In this document: piece after piece, positions 36,131-45,500 of the stretch
Layout: every line of letters starts with the position of its first letter
Position numbering within the stretch: position 1 is the stretch's first letter
NCBI RefSeq assembly: GCF_005049105.1
Contig: NZ_SUKA01000001.1
Span: forward strand, 124,001 to 188,000
DNA from: Sphingobacterium alkalisoli
Lineage (GTDB): Bacteria > Bacteroidota > Bacteroidia > Sphingobacteriales > Sphingobacteriaceae
Direction of reading: 5' to 3'
DNA length: 64,000 bases
Notes under the pieces: generated by a model
Databases searched by the model: none
What the model saw: the letters and a program-made list of their open reading frames with translations, nothing else
What the model was told of the DNA's origin: nothing
Program-made: the position numbers and the translations under genes

Positions 36131-37332
36131 TGGAGAAAAAAAGAAAGAATATTGATGAGTTATTTCAAGAAGGATTGCAGCGTCCATTAATACCCTTTGA
36201 TGAGATGAATTGGCAAGCGATGGAACAGAAGTTGGAGCGGAAGAGACGTCTACGAAAGACCAGAGTAGTGAGTATATTTGTTGCCATGACTGCAGCCTCA
36301 ATAGCTGTATTTTTGTTATTGCATATTGACAAACCCGCGCCTATCCGCTCAAATGTTGTGTTAGGCAAACCAGAATATCTTGCGGATACAGCAGTTGTAT
36401 CCAAGAATGCTAAATTTGAAGACAGGCATAGGATAGATGAAGTCGTCAAGAACAGAGGAAATGTAGGACAAAAAGAGAAGAGTCAAGGGCTTGATAATAA
36501 AATCAGACTAATTGCGGCAAGCGAAGGACAGTATTTTGGGCGTGGGGAAATACAGGAGCTAACTTTGGCGTATAGACTTTCAGCAGCTTCATTAGACTTA
36601 AAGCTCGCGCCTGCCGCTTCACCGAGAGAAATAAAGATGCAAATCACGGAGGATACACTCTTTGTGTTCGAAGAGCAAGACCAACGATCTATTTCTGCCA
36701 AGCAATTGATTAAAGAGAGCCCTTTTAAACAAAAGGGTACATTGAGTGTATTAGCTGCTCCAGATTTGTCTAATGTCCGTGGTGCGGGTCAGTATTCATT
36801 GAGTCAAAACGTCGGTCTGCTTTATACCCATTCTTTAAGTAAGAAGATTAGTATTTCGACAGGAATCCTTTATGCGAAGAAAAACTATGAATCTTCATAT
36901 AGTTTCTATAAACCAAAGTCAATAGCTGAAGGTATTCAGCTTCCTTCTGATGTAGATGCCTCTTGTGATGTGATCGATATCCCCCTATTGGTTAATTTTA
37001 ATGTAGCAAATCTTAAAAAGACGAAAGTGACCTTGAGCGCCGGTCTTTCAAGTTATTTTATGTTGAGGGAAAATTACCGTTTTTCATATGACGAACAGCC
37101 TAGTTATTCTAGTAGTACGTTGTACAATAACTACGAAGTACGCGGGGAGAACAAACACATAATGGGGGTAGCCGACGTTGCAATATCTTTTGATCGTCAG
37201 ATAAATGATAAAGTCAATATCGGCATAAGACCTTTTGTGAAATTACCTTTGACCGGGATAGGCTATGGACGGACACGTTTAGAATCAAAAGGCGTTGCTA
37301 TAGCCGTTGGATTGAATATTTTCGGTCGATAA
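36130..37332 (+). CDS. Anti-sigma-like membrane protein with C-terminal beta-barrel-type domain
   Basis: 400 aa. Cytoplasmic N-terminus of about 45 residues (D-E-M-N-W-Q-A-M-E-Q-K-L, likely sigma-binding), one membrane helix near 46-66, a periplasmic linker, and a C-terminal 200-residue part of strands resembling an outer-membrane barrel domain (L-Y-T-H-S-L-S-K-K-I-S-I-S-T-G-I, ending A-V-G-L-N-I-F-G-R). It is coupled to the sigma gene by a TAATG overlap. Such proteins pair with ECF sigmas in this group of bacteria; whether the barrel part is really an outer-membrane barrel or only barrel-like in the periplasm is unclear. Confidence 0.82.
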   Translation: MEKKRKNIDELFQEGLQRPLIPFDEMNWQAMEQKLERKRRLRKTRVVSIFVAMTAASIAVFLLLHIDKPAPIRSNVVLGKPEYLADTAVVSKNAKFEDRHRIDEVVKNRGNVGQKEKSQGLDNKIRLIAASEGQYFGRGEIQELTLAYRLSAASLDLKLAPAASPREIKMQITEDTLFVFEEQDQRSISAKQLIKESPFKQKGTLSVLAAPDLSNVRGAGQYSLSQNVGLLYTHSLSKKISISTGILYAKKNYESSYSFYKPKSIAEGIQLPSDVDASCDVIDIPLLVNFNVANLKKTKVTLSAGLSSYFMLRENYRFSYDEQPSYSSSTLYNNYEVRGENKHIMGVADVAISFDRQINDKVNIGIRPFVKLPLTGIGYGRTRLESKGVAIAVGLNIFGR

Positions 37333-37802
37333 TGAATTAAAGTTTTTCTAATCTTTTATTTGAGTAAGGCGCAAGGAAATGTAGGTCTGATGTGCTTCCT
37401 TTATACGGATGTTAAAGAGATAAAATTACATAAGTTGTTTTCACTCACTTATATACCGCATTCGCTCGATGAAAGCCACACTCTGCTCATTAGCCTGATA
37501 TTTTCGGATTTTATGTGTTTGTTTTGATGTAACAAGCCCTATGAAAAGTAATGTAAATAGTGGCAATATACTATTTGTTATGAACACTAAAAGCCTGATT
37601 AAGATTGTCCCGATGGTTATACGCATTGGAAGCTATTCATTAAGTTGTACAAAAGGAGGTGTGGCAGTTCCCCGGGACGAACGAAGTGAGTGGGGAGATG
37701 GTGGATTTTCCGCTAATGCCATTGTTAATTGGCACGATTACAGGAGTGTAAAAGCGGCATTCCGTGTCGCCGACTAATTTAGTTTGAAAAAATCCCCTTG
37801 CC
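37333..37802. other. 470-bp gap between sigma pair and envelope cluster
   Basis: I see no convincing gene. A 61-codon leftward open stretch (37441-37626) with a hydrophobic N-terminus and a 78-codon rightward one (37541-37777) are both short and unlike known families. A weak hairpin (AAGGAA/TTCCTT, 37373-37401) may end the anti-sigma gene. The last 130 bp is more GC-rich and contains a CCCC...GGGG pairing near 37669-37696. The promoter of the cluster to the right must lie here. Confidence 0.5.
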
Positions 37803-39512
37803 ATGAAATTCTCCCTTTGGCTTTGTCTGTTGGTAGCGTTGATAGTTAAGACCTCGACTACACTTGCCCAAGACTTATCGAACCTTCAAGCCCAGAAGCC
37901 CATCGGGTTCAATGGCACTCTCGAACTTCGGGGTATCTATTACAATGCCAGCGGCATTGCCAATCGGCGTGATCCTTTTACCTATTTGCTGAGTGGAAGC
38001 CCTACGGTGAGTCTTTACGGATGGAGTGTGCCCTTCAGTTTTACACTGAGCAAAGATGACCGTGCGTTTAGGCAGCCTTTCAACCAATTTGGGATGAGCC
38101 CTACCTACAAATGGATCACCTTGCATGCCGGGTATAGAAATGTGACTTTCTCTCCCTTTACCTTGGCAGGCCATACGATGCTCGGTGGGGGATTCGAGAT
38201 CAACCCTGGCAAATTGCGGGTTGGATTCATGTACGGGCGACTCAATCGAGCTACTGTTGTAGACACAACTACGCAATCATTAGTGCCGTTTTCCTTTAGC
38301 CGTAAGGGAATGGCTGCCAAGCTGGGGTATGGAACCTCCACTAACCATTTTGACTTGAACTTCCTGCATGCCAAGGACGATAGTACTTCCCGGCCGGATG
38401 TCCGGTTACCCGACAGTTCGAATGTACTGGCCGCGGCCAATACGGTGTTGGGTTATAGCATGAAGTTTACGTTATTCAAGAAATTCTCTATAGAAAGCGA
38501 TGGTGCGGCAAGTATCTACACCCGCGACATAAATTCACCGATTACATTCGATTCCATAGCCGACCCCACGCTTCGGCGAATGAAAGGGCTCCTGGACATC
38601 AACGGTACAACGGAATGGTTTCTGGCATTTAATGCGGGCATCGGCTACCGGGAGAAAAACTACGGTATAAAGGTAAACTACAGGCGTATAGAGCCTGATT
38701 TTAAGACTATGGGTGCCTATTTTTTCGCCAATGATGTGGAAAATTTGACGATCAACCCCAATTTCTCCCTGCCTAATGGAAAGCTACGCGTAAATGCAAG
38801 CCTAGGCATACAACAGGATAACGTGAATTTACAAAAGCAAGCCACCAATAAGCGGATTATCGGTTCGGGTGTGATCGGTGCGGAAATTACCGATAAGCTG
38901 GGTGTAGATATCAACTATAGTAATTTCTCTAATAACCAGCGGCCGAATACGCTGCGGTTCGCCGATTCCTTGAAGATCGTGCAAACTACCCAGACACTGA
39001 ATATCATGCCACGATACACGATTATCGGGGAGCGAATGACCCATACGGTCATGCTCTCTGTAAACCTAAGCGGTATGAAAGATTACAATAGTTACTTTGA
39101 GCAGGAGGCCAACAACCGGGACATTAATACCAGCCAATACCTGCTGAACTATAGTGTGAGTTTCCCTTCCAAACTATTGAGCGTGTTCGCAAGTCTTAGC
39201 CACACCGCGATGGAAGGCGCAGGCACGGAAACGAGTTACAGCGGGGTGACCTTGGGGGGCAACTATAGTATGGCGAAGCAAAAGCTACAGACCGGCCTCA
39301 ATGGCAGCCTGATGCAAGGCAATACGTCGTCAGGCAAAAGTATGATTATCAATGGATCGATGAATCTTAACTATCGAGTCAATAATTGGCAATCTATACG
39401 TGCCTCGTTCTTTTTGACCAACAATAATCCAGGGAGTGTGATTACGGGAGTGAATCCTACATTTACCGAGACACGTGGTGAGTTGGCCTATCAAATCAAC
39501 TTCGGACTATGA
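37803..39512 (+). CDS. Barrel-like outer-membrane protein, first gene of envelope cluster
   Basis: 569 aa. Signal peptide to about 23 (T-L-A-Q). The rest consists of many amphipathic strands with aromatic ends (Y-K-W-I-T-L-H-A-G-Y-R-N-V, S-I-R-A-S-F-F-L-T) and a C-terminal Y-Q-I-N-F-G-L, as expected of an outer-membrane beta-barrel. I do not recognise the family. It overlaps the giant gene downstream by 4 bp (ATGA), so the two are translationally coupled; the barrel may be its export or anchoring partner. Confidence 0.75.
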   Translation: MKFSLWLCLLVALIVKTSTTLAQDLSNLQAQKPIGFNGTLELRGIYYNASGIANRRDPFTYLLSGSPTVSLYGWSVPFSFTLSKDDRAFRQPFNQFGMSPTYKWITLHAGYRNVTFSPFTLAGHTMLGGGFEINPGKLRVGFMYGRLNRATVVDTTTQSLVPFSFSRKGMAAKLGYGTSTNHFDLNFLHAKDDSTSRPDVRLPDSSNVLAAANTVLGYSMKFTLFKKFSIESDGAASIYTRDINSPITFDSIADPTLRRMKGLLDINGTTEWFLAFNAGIGYREKNYGIKVNYRRIEPDFKTMGAYFFANDVENLTINPNFSLPNGKLRVNASLGIQQDNVNLQKQATNKRIIGSGVIGAEITDKLGVDINYSNFSNNQRPNTLRFADSLKIVQTTQTLNIMPRYTIIGERMTHTVMLSVNLSGMKDYNSYFEQEANNRDINTSQYLLNYSVSFPSKLLSVFASLSHTAMEGAGTETSYSGVTLGGNYSMAKQKLQTGLNGSLMQGNTSSGKSMIINGSMNLNYRVNNWQSIRASFFLTNNNPGSVITGVNPTFTETRGELAYQINFGL

Positions 39513-42500
39513 AAAACTTACCATTGATATTTCGTCATATTAGTTTGATCCTGTTGTTTTTGACGGCGTATGACGTCGACGCGCAGGTCAATGTAAACAT
39601 CAGGGTGTTACCGCCTTACCAAAGCCGGATCACCGAGTATGCCTCCCGGCCAGATCTAATGCTGCTCACGCTCACCAATACATCCATCACGCCACGCCGT
39701 GTGCAACTATCTGCATCCATAAGTGGCGACAACGGAGTGGGAGCTTGGGTGAGGCCGGGGTATCGCAGCCCACAAGCTATCGAACTGGCTCCGGGACAAG
39801 TGCTTAACCTCAATGGGACGGACATTGCCTTTTTATTTGACCATAACCAGATCCAGTATACCGGCATCAGTCAAGCGGATTTCACAAGAGGTGTGGGGTT
39901 GTTGGAGGGAACTTATCAACTATGTGTGAAGGCGCTGGATTACGATACGCACAATCCACTGAGTCCAGAAGAGCCTATCGGCTGCACGCAGCTGGTAATC
40001 AGCAGTGTGGAACCACCTACGATCATTTCGCCTTTCAACGAGCAAGAATTGCGCGCTGATGGTCCGCAAGCGTTTCCCATCACATGGAGCACACCGCCGG
40101 GCGCATCGCCGATGACGCAATATAAAGTGAAGTTGGTGGAAATGATTGTGCCCAGGAACCCAAACGACGCCATTCAGTCATCTACTACACCGCCCTTTTT
40201 TGAGGAAACGGTCAACATGAACATGTTGTTGTATGGCCCGCAGTACCCACAATTAACTCCGGGAAGGCAGTACGCACTGATGGTGCAGGCCATAGACCCA
40301 TTTGGCACAATCAGCTTCCGCAACCAAGGGATGAGCGAGGTGGTGCTATTCACGTATGGTGCTACGCAGGCGGAGCCGGCGGGTCCCATCGTTGTCTATC
40401 AGGGAGACACCTTGCGTAAAGATACCACGCGTATCCGCGGGCGGCTCCGGTATCGCTTTGCGGGTGATGCCGAGGGGCGCACATTCCCCGTGGCCCACGA
40501 GCGGGTATACCTGAAAAAGGTGTTCGCTCGGCAGGAAATGGACGACGACGGTGTAGCGCGGTTTGTGCCGCTATCATCCCGTGAGTCTTTAGCCATCGAC
40601 GACCAATCGGCCATGCTCGACGGTGTGGCCGTGGAAACCGATGAAGATGGAAACTTTACACTGACCTGCCTGATGTCGGCATTGGATAGCGCGGGGGTCG
40701 TCCCTGACGGAAAGCGGGATTGGTTTACCGGCGGACAAGCAACGAAATCACGGGTTTCCGGATTCGGGAATTTCGGTCAGGTACCTGACAACCTGGTGCT
40801 GATGTATCAGTTGGTGACAACCAATCCGCATTATAAACCGTACGGAGAATACCTGGCCATCACCCCCGGCGGTACCCGTGATCTGGCGGACGTGGTGGTA
40901 GCTGCCAACAGCTATACGTTGAGCGTAAATGTGCAGGAGGTGTTCAACCAACTCCGTGGCGATTACGTAGCGGGGGCTAAAATCCGGATTTACCGGAATA
41001 TGGCCGACAAGAACGACAAGCGGCTCGGTATCCCGAAATACGAAGGCGACCTGTTGGACGATGGGCGATTGAATAACACGACGGCCGCTGATAAGGTGCT
41101 GATCGCTGAGCGTACTACGCCCAGCCCTTCAGGTTCGGCCGATCCGGAAACGTTCCGGGTCAATTTCGAACGGCTATTCAGGAACTTGGATGCCGAGCCG
41201 TACCGATACCGGGTCAGCCTCGAAAACGGCAACATGGTACTGATGGAAACTTCGCTCGACCAGCTGCAAATGGCGCTGGGTGTTTCGCCGTTGGGCGACC
41301 GCATCGCGAAGCAAGGAAAATCCGACGGAAAGGAAACGGCTAAGGCAATCGATACAAAAGGTCTCGTTGCACTTTTCGGAACTGGGGCGGCCAAACCGGC
41401 TCCTAGCAATCCCAAGGGCGAATCTCCTCAAGCGCAGACATCGGACGGCAAGGCAGAAGCCCGTGTTGCCAACGCAACACCCAAGCCCAGCACGAATAGG
41501 AGTGGCTGGCTGAGTTATCGGTATAACGACGAGCCGGATACGGCCCGGCTGACGCTCGATAAAAACCTGGTGACGCCGCCAAGGACCAAGCTGACCGGCA
41601 AATTGCAGTATGCCTATAAAACCGACCGCAGCATGCCCGCTACCCCATATGCGAATATGCCCGTTAAGTTGGTGGTCTTCTACCTGTTGGATGAGAACGG
41701 GTCGTCGACCCCTGATAAGAGGGGCCGTGAGGTGACCGGCAAGACATTAAAGGGAGTTACCGCTAAAGTGGGTGCCGTGACGTCAAGCTCGTTCTATTCA
41801 ACCGCCGCTATGCGGTATGCCAATCAAGATTTGGTAGGCCCACAGGCCAGCGCGTCGGGAAGCATAAGCGGCGCCAAACTGTTTGTCCCTGGAATCAGCG
41901 CGGAGGTGGGGGCTACAGCCATCGGTTCGAGTTCGGTTGTCCAAGGCGTGTTGAACGGCGAGCTTCAAGCAGGGAGTGAGGATGGGTACGAGCGGTTGGC
42001 CGGCAACAATATCGAGGTGGGCGGTAAAACCATCCAGGACAATATGCAGGTGCTACAGACGGTGTATACGGATGCAGAAGGGCGCTTCACCTTCGATTTT
42101 CCCAACGGCGAATTTACGGGGGCCGAGCTTGATGGGTCGGTGGCTACGCCTGTGCCGGACCAGACGGGCTTGCGGGCGTACGGAAAGGTAAAGCGGGTAT
42201 ACCGCGTCGTTCCCGACGTGCGGTACTATTGCGCGCCGGATGAGAACATCGTCGTACAGCCTTGGGAGGATGCCGACTGCGGTACCCTCACTTCATTCGT
42301 GCAAACGGTGAATATCGATGTGCATGTCGAAAAGATCGGCAGACTGGATAAACCGGATATCCTCGGTGGTTTTGCCAACGTGCCGGTAAACCTGTATAAG
42401 CCCGCCTATAGCTCCACCCGGAAATATTGGCCCGTGATGCAGGGTATCGACATCAACAGGGAAGTGAATCCGTTCAATAGTGGAGGGAACATGATGCTGG

Positions 42501-45500
42501 CCGGCACTGTAACGATGGCGACCGGTAGTATGGCCAATACGGGCAATTCAAATACGCTCAACAACGCGTTCCAAACCGCGCGGTTTACGCCCAACTACAA
42601 TGCAACTTACAGCGGAGCCAGCTTGGTCGCGTTTAGTGGCAGACAGACGGACGGTAAACCGGCCGCTGCAAATGTCCTGGCTATGCGGCCCCAATATGGC
42701 GTACTACAGTCTGCGGCGCCGTTGGTGTCCTCGCCCGTGGTGACGAATTTCCAAACCTATGTATTGTATCGGCAGGGGGCCAGTGACGAAAACGGGAATA
42801 TACGGTTTGAAAACGTGCCAAAGTCGCTGCCAATCACCCAAGACATGATTATGCTGGAAGCCGATGGCCGCGACCGGCTTACCGCGGCCGCTTTTGAGAC
42901 GGCCTACCTCGATTTCCCGGCCACGAAGAATATCCCTACGCGGCGGGAAGTGGAAAATCCCGGAATTGACATGGATAATAAAGGGATTATCCGAACGGAT
43001 GCATCTAGCTTCGTTTTCAATAGCGAGTTCGACCCGAGTGTTAATCAATCGGTTTACTTCCGCGTACTGGCCAAGCCCACCGAAGTTCGTGGACGGATTA
43101 CGGATGATTTTACGACGTTAGGCATCAAAGGCGTCAAGCTCCATGTGAGCATCAGCTTCGGCGTGAACAATAATGCATACTACCTCTCTGAATTTACGGA
43201 AACGAATGCTGATGGGTATTATGATTTCTCTTCGAAAATAAAGGATTTCCTGATCAACGCTGGCAACGATGGTGTGGAAAAAACCGGAGAGACAGGCTAC
43301 CTCTATGTGCGTTTAATTTCGGCACCGGGATATGAAGTGCCGGCCGAGCCCTACGGTGTGCAGATCGCTCCGGGAGTAACCGGAAAGCGCGAAGATTATA
43401 CCACCGCGCTGAAGCCGCTCGGGCGGAATGCCTTCGGCTACGTGGTGGACGCCGAGAACCCAGCCAAGGGCGTAACCGCTCGGGTGAAAATCAAAGACCG
43501 CGGGCGTTGGGTAGACACCTATGCCTACACCGGAAAAAAGGATGAGCCCGCAAAAGAAAAGAATTACATGGAGTACAATGGATACTACGCGAGTTCATTT
43601 GACGCTGTGGTGCAGTCGAATATCCAACTAGCCACCCAAAGTGGCACTCAGTCTGTATCGCGACCGTTGGGCAACGCCGGCATGTTGGTGACCACCTTGG
43701 TAAACAATAAACCTCAAACCACCTTCAAAGCCAGCTCCGCAGCCAGTGTTTCACCGATTGTTCAGGCAGCCATGGCCCGGTCGGAAGAATCGGGAAGCAA
43801 TATTCAGGTGATGGGGGCTATACGGGACATGCAGGTGGGCCCTTCAGTGGGCGTCACCGCACTCAACCGGGTGACCGACCTACAGCGGTTTGACATCGAC
43901 CTACCGGCAAGACCCGATTCGATCATGATCTTGCCCTATGATCCCGCCTACATCGGCGTAACCGTGGCAGTGAATCCGGACGGTCCGGACGCGTATCTCG
44001 GCGATTTCAAATTGCAGCGGAGGGAGCACCGCGTTGAGATCCTGGTGAAAACAACAACCGGGGGAGTGGTGACCAATGCGAACGTAGAAATAGAAGGTGC
44101 GGGCGACGATAATTTCCGGAAAACGAACAGCATGGGGTTGGCATCGTTTACGTATGTAAATAACTCCATCGACAACTTTACCGTGCGGGTTAGCAACGGC
44201 GCGCAACCCCGTTCGCAGACAGGTAAAGCACGGGAAACGGCCCCTGATACGGCCCCAGCGAAAGGTGCACAGCCGCAGCAAACCGGTGGATTGCGTCTGC
44301 CGGACGGAAATGTGGGCAACGCTAACGGAACAGGGAACGGGCAACTCAACATCGTCAGCCCCACGCGGCAAAACGTACTTTTCGTTCCCCGCACGCAAAA
44401 TTTTGTGAGCAACGATGACAATGTGGTGCACCGGGTTACGGTCGTTGTCCAACCCGCCACCGTGATGACGGGCCGTGTGGTCTTCGCCGCGGATAGCTCA
44501 CCGGTAAGGGGTGCCGTGGTCTACATAGACCAAGGGCGGGGCAGCGAGTCAGACATGCGGGCGGAAACCCGTTCGGATGGTACCTACGAACTAATTGTCC
44601 CGGCACCTGCCGCCAGTGGATTATTCCCGAGTGGCAATAGCCAGCTCCCACAGGCGATTACCGCCACCTATTCGGCGCCGGGCCGCACCTATATCGGCCA
44701 AACCGTATCGTTGGCCAAGCGGGGCAAGGTGCCTCAATCTGCGCCTACTTCCGTCGATTTCGCGATACGCGAAGCGGGCGACATCGATGTCAGCAAGCTG
44801 TACGGATTCCCCGCGCGGTTGAACGATTTACGTCCGACAAGCGGCGGATACCTTGTCAGCGGTGAATTGTACGACCTGGAAGACAACCCGAATTTTGCGC
44901 TCCGGTCGGCATCGGGACCGAAAGTGCTGGCGTTTGAAAACCTCAAGGTCGGCGCTTCCACCATCACAAATGATGACGGAGTTCCGTTGGCTGTACCCAC
45001 GGAAGACCACATCCAGTTTGAACAGAAACAGCTGCGGATCCGTGTGTTTAACGTATTCAACGGACAGCTGGCTGAACAGGGCAACGGTAAGTTGAAGATG
45101 ACCAAGGGGCAGACAGATACCACGGGCGTACTCAATGGACAAGTACGTATTGTTGACAATTCGTTTAATTTCCCGACGAGTTACATGACCATCAGTAATT
45201 CGGATTTTTACGTCGGGAATTATGGGAATGCCAACACGGCCCAGAAGTTGACCATTCCGGTCTTCCGCACAGGTGAACCTTATCCGCTGACGAAATTTTC
45301 GATTACCGCGGGCAATGGCAGCCCAATCCGATTCAAATACCTCGGCTTCGACGGACTCACGGAGACCGCCGGCGAGCGGGAGTCTTTTGTGATGGGCGAT
45401 AGCGTGAACCTGTTCATGAACCTAACCGCGCGCATACAGGGTGGGATAACCCTAGACCTCAAGGCGGGCAAGGCCGTAATCAGGCATGACCGCATGGATC

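Noticed and set aside
37441..37626. 61-codon leftward open stretch with a hydrophobic N-terminus
   Set aside because: Short, no recognisable family, no clear start signal, and in a region already needed for promoters; kept only as a note for the gap.
37541..37777. 78-codon rightward open stretch
   Set aside because: No domain, unusual residue mix, and poor start context; likely chance.
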